Below are positions 9,011 to 19,700 of a DNA stretch of 64,000 bases, in pieces. The notes beneath the pieces were generated by a model. It had not been told where the DNA came from and searched no databases. It saw only the letters and a program-made list of their open reading frames with translations. Origin of the DNA: Tessaracoccus massiliensis (lineage in GTDB: Bacteria; Actinomycetota; Actinomycetes; Propionibacteriales; Propionibacteriaceae); NCBI RefSeq assembly GCF_000826065.2, contig NZ_LN623543.1:908144-972143 (forward strand), read 5' to 3'. The first letter of the stretch is position 1; every line of letters starts with the position of its first letter. The position numbers and the translations under genes are program-made.

Positions 9011-9905
9011 GAGGTGGGCGCGCAGGACCTTGAGGCGGGCCAGCGAGGAGTCGCGGCCGAGGATCTCCATCGACTCGAACAGCGGCGGGGAGACGCGGCG
9101 GCCGGAGATGGCCACGCGGATGGGCGCGAACGCGAACTTGGGCTTGATCCCCATCCCCTCGACGATGCGCTCCTTCAGCCCGGCCTGGATCGCGTCGGTG
9201 GCGAAATCGACGGACTCGGCCACCTCGATCGCCGCGTCGAGCACCTCGGCGGCGTTGTCTGCCAACGCAGCGACAGAGTCCTCGTCGAGGGTGAGATCGC
9301 CGTCGGCGACGAAGAGGTAGTCGAGCTGCGGAAGGGCGTCCTTCAGCAGCACCAGGCGCTCCTGGATGATCGGCACCGCCTTGCGGAGCACCTCAACCTG
9401 CTCCTCGGAGGGCGTCCAGTGCGCCTCCTCGAACGCGATGATCCGGTCCGCTAGTTCCTCCGGGCTGAGCGAACGGATGTAGTGGCCGTTGAGCCAGTCC
9501 AGCTTCTGCAGGTCGAAGATGGGGCCCACGGTGTTGACCTTGGCCCAGTCGAACTCCTCGACGAACTGCTCGAAGCTCTTGACCTCCTGCTCGTCATCGC
9601 CGGCGTAGCCGAGCAGCTGGAGGAAGTTGCGCACCGCCTCGGGGAGGTAGCCCTCCTCCTTGAACCACATCAGCCGCGCCGCGGGGTTCTTCCGCTTGGA
9701 GATCTTGGACTTGTCGGTGTTGCGCAGCAGTGGCATGTGGGCGAACTTCGGCAGGTCCCAGCCCAGCCACTGGTAGAGCAGGATGTGCTTGGGCGTCGAC
9801 GAGATCCACTCCTCGCCACGCACCACGGTGTTGATGCCCATCAGGTGATCGTCCACGACGACGGCCATGTGGTAGGTCGGGAAGCCGTCGGCCTTGAGGA
9901 TCAAC
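9011..9905 (-). pseudogene. Truncated second copy of gltX (C-terminal two thirds)
   Basis: This stretch encodes the C-terminal two thirds of glutamyl-tRNA synthetase, from the MILKADGFPTYHMAVV segment through the KISKRKN loop to the last residues. It lacks the N-terminal ATP-binding region with the HIGH-like motif, so it cannot make a working enzyme. The normal stop is missing: the frame leaves gltX similarity at about 9013 and runs on into unrelated sequence. At 9905 the similarity ends abruptly, and within two bases the tail of malic enzyme begins in the opposite orientation. A long interior block (about 9417-9612) is identical to the intact gltX at 12778-14235, while the outer part is visibly diverged. 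Confidence 0.88.
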
Positions 9906-9906
9906 T

Positions 9907-10159
9907 GGCGGAGCGGGTCACCGACGCGATGATCGCCGCCTCCGCGGAGGCGGTCGCCTCGCTGGCGGAGGTGCGCAGGCCCGGCCAGTCACTGCTGCCC
10001 AGCATCAACGACCTGAGGAGGGTCTCCGCGACGGTGGCCATCGCCGTCGCGAAGGCGGCCGAGGACGACGGGGTGGCGCGCAAGCCGCTGACCAACCCGG
10101 TGCAGCAGATGTTCGAGTCGATGTGGATGCCCAACTATCCCGAACTCGTCTTCGACTAG
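9907..10159 (+). pseudogene. Tail fragment of malic enzyme, second copy
   Basis: Encodes the last 83 or so residues of malic enzyme with no start or upstream part of its own. The first 165 bases (9907-10071) are identical to 4927-5091. The final stretch then differs at about eleven positions and lacks one codon before the stop. It abuts the gltX fragment back to back. Just after the stop, bases 10161-10175 are identical to 14061-14075 inside the intact gltX, which suggests the tail was inserted into, or replaced, the middle of a former gltX copy. Confidence 0.88.
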
Positions 10160-10232
10160 CCCTCCGAGCCGACAATGTGTGTGAGTCAGCGCCCAGCCAC
10201 GCCACTGCCCCCACACATTGGCTCCCTCCACG

Positions 10233-10298
10233 AGCACTGAAGTGCATTGCCAAGGGACGCCTTTGCACGGATGTGCATGCCTGTTGCACTGGCGTGCA
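10233..10298. promoter_or_regulatory. Three phased palindromes upstream of glpFK, candidate operators
   Basis: Three copies of (T)GCAC-N4-GTGC(A) lie at 10233-10246, 10264-10277 and 10285-10298. The second and third are complete TGCAC/GTGCA palindromes; the first has A at both ends. Start-to-start distances are 31 and 21 bases, close to three and two helical turns, so the sites would lie on one face of the DNA. They are 100-170 bases upstream of glpF, with no other gene between. A dimeric regulator of glycerol uptake or a catabolite regulator is the natural candidate, and none is encoded in this window. Confidence 0.5.
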
Positions 10299-10370
10299 CA
10301 CCTGCGGTGTGCTGGGGGTTACAGGCGGAGGAAGTCCGCCCATTGACCGTGCGTCATCGGGACGCCAAGG

Positions 10371-10386
10371 CTGACAGTGCTGTCAG
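10371..10386. promoter_or_regulatory. Palindrome just ahead of the glpF ribosome-binding site
   Basis: CTGACAG-TG-CTGTCAG is a perfect 7-base inverted repeat with a 2-base centre, ending 15 bases before the glpF ATG. The likely ribosome-binding site GGAGAGAAG lies between. It could be a repressor site over the start of transcription or a small hairpin in the leader. Confidence 0.4.
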
Positions 10387-10401
10387 GAACGGAGAGAAGA
10401 C

Positions 10402-11172
10402 ATGGATGAAGTCTCACTGGGAGTGGTTTTCCTCTCAGAGGTGGTCGGCTCAGCAATGCTGCTGCTGTTGGGTGGCGGCGTCGTCGCCAACGCGATCCTC
10501 ACCAAGACGAAGGGACTCGGCACCGGCTGGCTTCTGATCAACTGGGGCTGGGGTCTCGCGGTGTTCGCCGGCGTCCTGGTGTCCTACAAGTCGGGCGGCC
10601 ACCTGAACCCGGCCGTCACCATCGGCTTCCTCGCCGCCGGCAATGAGGAGTACGCCGCCGGCGTGCCCGTCACCGCCCTCTCGACGGTGGTCTACATCGT
10701 CGCCGAACTGATCGGCGCCATGATCGGCGCACTGCTGGTGTGGGTGGTCTACAAGGACCACTTCGACGCAGAGCCTGACCCCGGCAAGAAGCTGGGCGTG
10801 TTCGCCACCGGCGCCGAGATCCGCAACCCCATCATCAACGTGGCGACTGAGGCCATCGGCACCTTCGTGCTCATCTTCGTCATCCTCGCCGCCGGCAAGT
10901 TCACCGCCAACGCTGGTGACGCACCCGCCAACATGGGTTGGCTCGGCGCCCTCGGCGTCGCCCTACTGATCGTCGCCATCGGCGCCAGCCTCGGCGGCCC
11001 CACCGGCTATGCCATCAACCCGACGCGCGACCTCGGCCCCCGCATCATGCACGCCATCCTCCCCATCAAGGGCAAGGGCGGCTCGGACTGGGGCTACTCG
11101 TGGATCCCGATCTTTGGCCCCCTCCTGGGCGCCGTCATCGCGGGTCTGCTGTCCAACGTCCTGCTCCCCTGA
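10402..11172 (+). CDS. glpF: Glycerol uptake facilitator (MIP family)
   Basis: Channel for passive glycerol entry across the cytoplasmic membrane. The 256-residue protein has six membrane segments and the two half-helix pore motifs: HLNPAVT with N69-P70-A71, and YAINPTRDLGPR with N206-P207-T208. The Asp after the second motif (D210) marks a glycerol channel rather than a water channel. The second NPA reads NPT, a tolerated substitution that slightly alters the constriction. A GGAGAGAAG ribosome-binding site precedes the ATG. It is followed 29 bases later by glpK, so import and trapping by phosphorylation form one operon. Probable control through the palindromes at 10233-10386. Confidence 0.94.
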   Translation: MDEVSLGVVFLSEVVGSAMLLLLGGGVVANAILTKTKGLGTGWLLINWGWGLAVFAGVLVSYKSGGHLNPAVTIGFLAAGNEEYAAGVPVTALSTVVYIVAELIGAMIGALLVWVVYKDHFDAEPDPGKKLGVFATGAEIRNPIINVATEAIGTFVLIFVILAAGKFTANAGDAPANMGWLGALGVALLIVAIGASLGGPTGYAINPTRDLGPRIMHAILPIKGKGGSDWGYSWIPIFGPLLGAVIAGLLSNVLLP

Positions 11173-11201
11173 ACCAACTGAACTGAAGGAACTGATTTCA
11201 C

Positions 11202-12719
11202 GTGAACGACAAGTACGTACTGGCCATTGACCAGGGCACGACGAGCTCCCGCGCCATCGTGTTCGACCACAAGGGCACCATCGTCTCGCTAGGGCAGAAG
11301 GAGCACGAACAGATCTTCCCCCGTGCCGGATGGGTGGAGCACGACCCCAAGGAGGTGTGGGCCAACGTCCGCTCCGTCGTCGCTGACGCGCTGAGCAGGG
11401 CTGAGCTGAACTCCTCCAACATCGCCGCGGTGGGCATCACCAACCAGCGCGAGACCACCGTCGTGTGGGACAAGAACACCGGCGAACCCGTCTACAACGC
11501 CATCGTCTGGCAGGACACCCGCACCGGCAAGATCATCGAGGAACTCGGCGGCGGGGACCAGAACAAGTACAAGGACCGCGTGGGCCTGCCCCTGGCCACC
11601 TACTTCTGTGGCCCCAAGGTCAAGTGGATCCTCGACAACGTCGACGGCGCCCGCGAGAAGGCGGAGGCCGGAGACCTGATCATGGGCACCATGGACACCT
11701 GGGTGCTGTGGAACATGACCGGCGGCACCGACGGCGGCGTGCACGTCACCGACGTGACCAACGCATCGCGCACCATGCTGATGGACCTCAAGACCCTCAG
11801 CTGGGACGAGGAGATCGCCAAGGACATGACCATCCCCATGTCGATGCTGCCTGAGATCAGGAGCTCGGCGGAGGTCTACGGCGAGGGCCGCCAGCGCGGC
11901 ATGCTCGGCGGTGTTCCCATCGCGGGCATCCTCGGCGACCAGCAGGCGGCCACCTTCGGCCAGGCCTGCTTCGAGGTGGGCATGGCGAAGAACACCTACG
12001 GCACCGGCAACTTCATGCTGATCAACACCGGTGAGGAAATCGTCCCCTCGGAGAACGGCCTGCTCACCACCGTGTGCTACAAGATCGGCGACAAGCCCGC
12101 GATCTACGCCCTCGAGGGTTCCATCGCGGTGACCGGGTCGCTCGTGCAGTGGCTGCGCGACAACCTCAAGATGTTCAGCTCCGCCCCGGAGATCGAGGAA
12201 CTCGCCGCCACGGTCGACGACAACGGCGGCGCCTACTTCGTGCCCGCCTTCTCCGGCCTGTTCGCGCCGTACTGGAAGGCCGACGCACGCGGTGCGCTCG
12301 TGGGCCTCACCCGCTACGTCAACCGCGGCCACATCGCCCGCGCCGTCCTGGAGGCCACGGCCTACCAGACGCGTGAGGTGCTCGACGCCATGAACGCGGA
12401 TTCGGGTGTGGATCTGGCCGAGCTCAAGGTCGACGGCGGCATGACGGCCAACGAGACCCTCATGCAGTTCCAGGCCGACATGCTCGGCGTCGATGTGGTG
12501 CGCCCCGTCGTCGCGGAGACCACCGCCCTGGGCGCGGCCTACGCCGCCGGCATCGCCGTGGGCTACTGGAACGGCGAGCAGGACGTCATCGACAACTGGG
12601 CCGAGGACAAGCGCTGGACCCCGTCCATGGATCAGGACGAGCGCGAGCGCCTGTACCGCAACTGGAAGAAGGCCGTCACCCGCACCTTCGACTGGGTCGA
12701 CGACGACGTGAAGGAGTAA
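11202..12719 (+). CDS. glpK: Glycerol kinase
   Basis: Phosphorylates glycerol with ATP to glycerol 3-phosphate, trapping glycerol brought in by GlpF. The 505 residues are full length for the FGGY family. The N-terminal ATP-binding element is [11 protein letters not shown], with the sugar-binding [11 protein letters not shown], and the second domain holds [11 protein letters not shown] and the C-terminal signature [17 protein letters not shown]. The start is GTG, with GAAGGA about eleven bases upstream. No glpD dehydrogenase follows; a strong terminator ends the unit. Glycerol 3-phosphate can feed lipid synthesis or glycolysis. Confidence 0.95.
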   Translation: MNDKYVLAIDQGTTSSRAIVFDHKGTIVSLGQKEHEQIFPRAGWVEHDPKEVWANVRSVVADALSRAELNSSNIAAVGITNQRETTVVWDKNTGEPVYNAIVWQDTRTGKIIEELGGGDQNKYKDRVGLPLATYFCGPKVKWILDNVDGAREKAEAGDLIMGTMDTWVLWNMTGGTDGGVHVTDVTNASRTMLMDLKTLSWDEEIAKDMTIPMSMLPEIRSSAEVYGEGRQRGMLGGVPIAGILGDQQAATFGQACFEVGMAKNTYGTGNFMLINTGEEIVPSENGLLTTVCYKIGDKPAIYALEGSIAVTGSLVQWLRDNLKMFSSAPEIEELAATVDDNGGAYFVPAFSGLFAPYWKADARGALVGLTRYVNRGHIARAVLEATAYQTREVLDAMNADSGVDLAELKVDGGMTANETLMQFQADMLGVDVVRPVVAETTALGAAYAAGIAVGYWNGEQDVIDNWAEDKRWTPSMDQDERERLYRNWKKAVTRTFDWVDDDVKE

Positions 12720-12735
12720 GCACCTACAACGAGAC

Positions 12736-12764
12736 GGGGCCCGGCTGCATGGCAGCCGGGCCCC
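12736..12764. terminator. Bidirectional terminator between glpK and gltX
   Basis: A 13-base perfect stem (GGGGCCCGGCTGC with its complement) and a 3-base loop, followed by CTTT on the plus strand. It lies 16 bases after glpK and 13 bases after the convergent gltX stop. Confidence 0.85.
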
Positions 12765-12777
12765 CTTTCGCGTCGGC

Positions 12778-14235
<1,458 letters not shown>

Positions 14236-14333
14236 AGTGCCCTCAGCATACGGCGACCCCGTGGAGGCCGGCCACCGCGCCAGAGCGCTGCTAGGCAGGA
14301 TTCCCGCCGTGCGGCATTCTTGGAGGCATGACG

Positions 14334-14921
14334 ATGGAACCGACCCCGGCCCGCGCGATCGAGCGCGCGCGCAAGGTGGCCGAGGAGGCGTTCGCTGGCA
14401 GCACCACCGATCCGAACCTCAAGGAGGCCCGCGACAAGGTCAAGGCGGACCTGGTTGAGACGCCGAAGCCAGCCAAGCTGACGCGCTCCCTGTCGTACGT
14501 GCTCGATGACCTGGTGAAGGTGCCCGGCACCCAGATCCGGGTAGGTGTCGACCCCGTCCTCTCGCTCGTCCCATGGGCAGGCACCGCGGTGGGTGCGGTG
14601 TTCGGCGGCGCCATCGTGGTTGACGCGGTGCGCATGCGTGCCCCCCTCTCGGTCATCGCCCGGATGGGCGCCAACTCGCTGCTCGACTGGCTGCTGGGCA
14701 TGATCCCCTTCGCAGGTGCCTTCTTCGACGCGGCGTTCCGCGCCAACAAGAAGAATCTCAAGCTCCTCAACCGCGCCATCGAGAACCGGGAACTCGTGCG
14801 CCAGGCCTCCATCAGGTACTGGGTGGGCGTGGCGGCCATGCTGGCGCTGCTGCTGACGGTCATCATCGCCATCCCCGTCCTGCTGTTCATGGGGCTGGCA
14901 GACCTTGTCGCCACCAGGTGA
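14334..14921 (+). CDS. DUF4112-like membrane protein
   Basis: A small protein of 195 residues with a charged N-terminal third and a conserved core. The core contains VPGTQIRVGVDPVLSLVPWA and then a glycine-rich membrane segment (GTAVGAVFGGAIVVDAV). Further on are MGANSLLDWLLGMIPFAGAFFDA and a C-terminal membrane helix (ALLLTVIIAIPVLLFMGLADL). The paired DP..PWAG and GxIPxxGxxFD signatures fit the DUF4112 family, whose function is not known. The ATG at 14334 is favoured because GGAGG is seven bases upstream. The ATG at 14328 is too close to that site but sits seven bases after a -10-like CATTCT, so a leaderless start there is possible. Confidence 0.75.
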   Translation: MEPTPARAIERARKVAEEAFAGSTTDPNLKEARDKVKADLVETPKPAKLTRSLSYVLDDLVKVPGTQIRVGVDPVLSLVPWAGTAVGAVFGGAIVVDAVRMRAPLSVIARMGANSLLDWLLGMIPFAGAFFDAAFRANKKNLKLLNRAIENRELVRQASIRYWVGVAAMLALLLTVIIAIPVLLFMGLADLVATR

Positions 14922-14932
14922 CGGGAGCGTGC

Positions 14933-14938
14933 TAACTT
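14933..14938 (+). promoter_or_regulatory. glnS leaderless -10 box
   Basis: TAACTT lies six bases before the glnS ATG, the same spacing as at malic enzyme, the glycosylase, the histidine kinase and the acetyltransferase. No ribosome-binding site lies between. Confidence 0.5.
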
Positions 14939-14944
14939 ACCCGC

Positions 14945-16627
14945 ATGACCGAGCCCTCAGCCATGCCCTCGAACTTCATCTACGACGCCGTGCGCGCGGA
15001 CGTCGAGCAGGGCAAGCGCGACGGACGCGTGCAGACGCGGTTCCCACCTGAGCCCAACGGCTACCTCCACATCGGGCACGCCAAGGCCATCGTCGTGGAC
15101 TTCGGCGTGGCCGCGGATTTCGGCGGCATCTGCGTGCTGCGGCTCGACGACACCAACCCGGAGACCGAGGAGACCAGCTTCGTCGAGTCCATCGTCGCCG
15201 ACATCGAATGGCTCGGCTACCAGCCGGCGGATGTGCGCTACGCCTCGGACTACTTCCAGCAGCTCTACGACTGGGCCGAGCGCCTCATCGAGAAGGGCGT
15301 GGCCTACGTCGACGATCAGGACGGCGCCGCCATCTCCGCTGGCCGGGGTGGCTTCGGCAAGCCCGGCGTCAACTCCCCCTACCGAGACCGCAGCGTGGAG
15401 GAGAACCTCGAGCTGTTCCGCCGCATGCGCGCCGGCGAGTTCGCCGAGGGCAGCCGCGTGCTGCGCGCCAAGATCGACATGGCGCACGAGAACATGCAGA
15501 TGCGCGACCCGGTGATGTACCGCATCCGCAAGGTCGCGCACCACCGCACTGGGGACCAGTGGCCGATCTACCCGAACTACGACTGGGCACACGGCCAGTC
15601 TGATGCCATCGAGGGCGTGACCCACTCGCTGTGCACGTTGGAGTTCGAGTCCCACCGCCCGCTCTACGACTGGTTCCTGCAGCAGCTCGAGGTGGAGGAC
15701 GCCCCCCGCCAGTACGAGTTCGCCCGCCTGGAGTTGACCCACACCGTCACGTCGAAGCGCCGCCTCGCGAAGCTGGTCATGGACGGCGTGGTGGACGGCT
15801 GGGACGACGCCCGCATGCCCACGCTGCGCGGCCTGCGTCGCCGTGGCTACCCGGCCGCGGCCATCCGGAACTTCTGCCGCGAGGTGGGCACCACCCGCAC
15901 CAACTCGCGCCAGTCCATCGAGGCGCTGGAGAGCTACGTGCGCCGCGAACTCAACACGACGTCGCAGCGCCGCATGGCGGTGTTGCACCCGCTGAAGCTG
16001 CGTCTGACCAACTGGCCCGTCGACGAGAGAGGTGAGCCCGTCGTCGAATACTTCGAGGTCGCCAACAACCCGGAGCGCCCCGAGGACGGAACCCGCCAGG
16101 TGCCGTTCACCGGCGAGTTGTGGATCGAGCAGGACGACTTCCGCGAGGTGCCCCCGCCGAAGTACTTCCGCCTCTCCCCCGGCCGCGAGGTGCGGCTCCG
16201 TGGGGCGTTCTTCGTGACGGCCACGGATGTGGTCAAGAACGACGACGGCGAGGTCATCGAGGTGCTGGCCACCTACGATCCGGAGTCCAGGGGCGGCAAC
16301 GCTGCCGACGGTCGCCGCGTGAAGTCGACCATGCACTGGGTCTCCGCCCCGCACGCCGTCCCGCTGAAGGCCGCGCTGTACGAGCGGCTGTTCACCGCCG
16401 AAGCACCGGGCGAGGCGACGGGTGAGGCGCTCGACGACCTCAACCCCGATTCCCGCAAGGTCGTCGACGGCTGGGCTGAGCCGGCGCTGGTCGACGCCAC
16501 ACCCGGCGAGGTCGTCCAGTTCGAGCGGCTCGGCTACTTCGCCACGGACCTGGACCAGGTCATGCTGTTCCACCGCACCGTCGGCCTCCGCGACGAGTGG
16601 GCGGCCATCCAGAAGCGCAACGGCTGA
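14945..16627 (+). CDS. glnS: Glutaminyl-tRNA synthetase
   Basis: Charges tRNA-Gln directly with glutamine. The 560-residue protein has the class I motif HIGH exactly at 42-45 (PPEPNGYLHIGHAKA), the LRLDDTNP element, YDWAHGQSDAIEGVTHSLCT in the active-site domain, and the second motif as VTSKR near 270 instead of VMSKR. The C-terminal beta-barrels recognise the anticodon. Most actinobacteria make Gln-tRNA with GluRS and GatCAB, so a GlnRS is a minority trait probably acquired by transfer; this is inference. The ATG is six bases after TAACTT with no Shine-Dalgarno, so it is probably leaderless. Confidence 0.95.
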   Translation: MTEPSAMPSNFIYDAVRADVEQGKRDGRVQTRFPPEPNGYLHIGHAKAIVVDFGVAADFGGICVLRLDDTNPETEETSFVESIVADIEWLGYQPADVRYASDYFQQLYDWAERLIEKGVAYVDDQDGAAISAGRGGFGKPGVNSPYRDRSVEENLELFRRMRAGEFAEGSRVLRAKIDMAHENMQMRDPVMYRIRKVAHHRTGDQWPIYPNYDWAHGQSDAIEGVTHSLCTLEFESHRPLYDWFLQQLEVEDAPRQYEFARLELTHTVTSKRRLAKLVMDGVVDGWDDARMPTLRGLRRRGYPAAAIRNFCREVGTTRTNSRQSIEALESYVRRELNTTSQRRMAVLHPLKLRLTNWPVDERGEPVVEYFEVANNPERPEDGTRQVPFTGELWIEQDDFREVPPPKYFRLSPGREVRLRGAFFVTATDVVKNDDGEVIEVLATYDPESRGGNAADGRRVKSTMHWVSAPHAVPLKAALYERLFTAEAPGEATGEALDDLNPDSRKVVDGWAEPALVDATPGEVVQFERLGYFATDLDQVMLFHRTVGLRDEWAAIQKRNG

Positions 16628-16631
16628 CCCC

Positions 16632-16671
16632 GGTCCCTGAGCCAGCCGCCCGCGGCTGGTCGAAGGGCCCC
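16632..16671. repeat. Dispersed intergenic repeat, copy R3
   Basis: Runs from GGTCCCTGAGCC to GGTCGAAGGGCCCC around a self-complementary core (CAGCCGCCCGCGGCTG). It is the compact form of the repeat family and lies directly after glnS. It can fold as a hairpin. Confidence 0.6.
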
Positions 16672-16679
16672 ACCACAAG

Positions 16680-16718
16680 AAGCGTCCCCAGCACCTCATT
16701 CAGGTGCTGGGGACGCTT
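16680..16718 (-). terminator. Terminator of the GH20 gene
   Basis: A 17-base perfect stem (AAGCGTCCCCAGCACCT with its complement) and a 5-base loop. Near-identical hairpins stand after the GH110 and GH101-like genes, so this terminator is part of a duplicated 3' cassette. Confidence 0.8.
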
Positions 16719-16766
16719 CAGGGTTTCGACACGGTCACGGTCCTCGGACGCGACCGGCTCAACCAG

Positions 16767-19700
16767 CTATCGCAGCTCGGGGCCTCCGAACATCACGATG
16801 TTGTTGAACACCCACTCGTTGTTCTGCGAGAACACGTATCCACCCTCGGGCTTCGCCGTGGCCTTGTAGACCGTCACGAAGGTGTAGGAACGGCAGCCGT
16901 TGCGACCCGTGCGCTCCGTGTCACACTCGGTCATCCACTTGCGCTGGTCCGTGGTAGCGGTCCACTCGCCGGTGTTGGCCAGGGGGTTGGCACCCCAGGC
17001 TTCACGGGTCATGTACGGCAGGTAGGTGAGGTTGTTGAACGTCCACCCGTTCTTGCGGACGAACTGGCCGTCCTCGATCACCACGATGGTCGCCCAGATG
17101 TCGGTGCGGCAACGCTCGGTCTGCGAGTACGGCTCACACTTGGTCATCCAGTCGCGACCGTTGAGGCCCTTGTGGAGGCCCGGCAGCGTGTACGGCGCGG
17201 TACGCACGTACTTCTTCACCGGGGGCGTCGTGGGTGTCTGCGTCGGGTCATCCGTCGGGTCATCCGTGGGATCGACCGTCGGATCATCCGTGGGGTCCAC
17301 CGTCGGTGCGACCGCGACGGTGATGGTGAACGTGGCCTCAGCCTCGTTATCGGCCTCGTCGGTCACGGTCACCGTCACCGGGTACGTGCCGGCCTCGGTG
17401 GGCGTGCCGGAGATCCGGCCGGTGGCCTCGTCGATCGACATGCCGGCGGGCAGCCCCTCGGCGGCGTAGGTGAGGTCCGAGGAGACCTCATCGGTCGCCT
17501 GCACGTCCACCGTGAGCTCGGTGCCGACCTGACCGGTCTGGTCCTCGATGTCCGCGATCACCGGTGCGGTGGTGTCCGGGCCGCAGGTAGCCGGCGGGGT
17601 CCAGACCGCGGGCACCACGGGCTCCGGCGTGGGCTCTGCCTCACGAGGCTCCAGGCCGCGGAACTCCAGCTCGCCGATGGTGGCGAACTCGTCTGTGGTG
17701 GCGTGGTTGTCCGTGATCGAGATCCGCACGTAGCGTGCGGTCGCGTCCACCTCGACGTTCGTTGCGGTACGGCCGCCAGGCAGCGTCTTGGCCACAGGCT
17801 CAGTCCAGGTGGTGTTGTCCTGGCTGAACGCGATGGTGAAGTTCGACACCTGGCCGTTGTCGTTGTTCTGACGCGGCACCCACGTGAGCCAGTCCAGCTC
17901 GTACACCTTGCCGAGATCGACATTGACGGTGTGCGGGAACGTGTCAGCCGGGGCGGACCACTTCGAGTGCCAGTACGTGTCGCGGTTTCCATCGACGATC
18001 GCCGAGGCGAGGCCGTTGGGGGCCGGCTCGTTGGGCGCCTCGGAATCCGCCGTGGCGGTGGCACCCGTCAGCACGCGCCCGGTGAGGGGCGGCACCTGGG
18101 AGTTGACGGTGATGACCTTCTCCACGAAGCGGCCGTTGCTGTCCTCGAAGCGGACGACGTGGTCGCCGGCCGCCAGCTGGTAGCGGAAGTAGACGCTGGA
18201 GAAGGCGTTGCCCTCATCGTCGCTGCGCACCGTGCCGTGCACGTCGCCGTCGACGCTGACCTCGACCCAGTCGCTGGGCGTCAGGCCCTCGATGTCGACG
18301 AACACACGTGCGTCGTCCCGGGTGGTATCCGCCTCGGGAGTGGCCGACGGGGCGACGCACTCGTCGAAGACAGGCTCTGCCGGGGCGGTGTAACCGGCGG
18401 TCGCCTCGACGCTGCCGGTGACCGTGCGGCCATCCGAGAAGGTCACGGTCACGTCGTAGGTGCCTGCCTCTGCGTAGGTGTGCTCCGCGCCGACGGTGTA
18501 GAGCGAACCCGCGTAGACGTTGTTGCGCTCCTGCTCGGTTTCGAACGTGGCGGGCACCGCGGCGGTGCCGTCACCGAAGTCGATCGTGGCCGTCAGCGCA
18601 CCGTTCAGCGCCGAGTTGCTGGGCCCGTCCAGGTCGTCGACGGAGTCGACGGCGATGGAGGTGCCGTCAGCCGACGCCTTGGTACCGGGGGCGGCGATGG
18701 TGGCGCCGTCGATGCGGAAGGCGCCGCCCGGAGCAGCCTGGGCCTTGAGACCGGCGACGTGGGTCTCCCACTCCACCTTCGGGGTGTCGAAGAAGTTGAT
18801 GTCGGCCGCCAGCATGCGCGCGCCCTGATCCGCCATCCGGTCGAGGAAGTCGGGCAGGTTGCGCTGAGCCTGCGGGGTCCAGCCGATCTCGGCCAGCGAA
18901 ATGCCGCGGGGGAAGACAAGGAACTGCATGTTGTCCATGCCGCGGATCGCCTCAGACCAGGTGGGGCCCTCGACGCCGATGATGGCGCTCTCGGGCACAC
19001 CGGCGTCGACGGTGGCGGGGTTCCAGTTGTAGTACTTGTCGATGTCACCCAGGCCCAGCCAGGTCAGGCCGATGGGGGTCTTCTGGGTGTACTTCATGTC
19101 GAGGTACGCGGTCTGGCCGCGGCTCATGACCACCTTGGCGCCACGCGCGACGGAATCTGCCACGGCCTGACGCTCCTCGGCGTTGTTGATGTACCAGTAC
19201 TGGATGATGTCGCCGGCCTCCAGGGCGCCGCCCTTGGCGAACTCGTTCCAGCCCATGGGGTGCTTATCCTCGGCCCGGACGATCTCGGTCATGTTCTCGA
19301 CGTGGTGGAGCTGGTCCGCCGCGGTGGTGGAGTGCACCTCGTCACCGCCGATGTGGATGATGTCCGCATCCGTCATGTCCATGAGCTGACCGTAGATGTG
19401 GCGCAGGCTCATCCAGGTCTGGCCGGCGCGCACCGCCAGCGAGGAGGTGCCGACGCGGCGGTCGTTGTGCTCGGGCGCGGTGCCGTAGACGGTGGTGGCA
19501 GGGCGGGAGTTGTCGACGTTGAGCTCGGGGATGGCGTGCAGCAGGGCGTTGGTGTGGCCGGGGACGTCGATCTCGGGGACGATGTCGACGAAGCGCGCCT
19601 TGCCGTAGGCGACAAGCTCCTTGTAGTCCTCCTGCGTGTAGTAGCCCACGCGGCCGAGCTCGTCAAAGTGGTTGTCAGGGTCGTTCTGCATGGCGGACTT

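Noticed and set aside
9011-9905. Second functional glutamyl-tRNA synthetase
   Set aside because: It lacks the N-terminal ATP-binding region and the stop codon, and joins the malic enzyme tail, so it cannot be a working enzyme.
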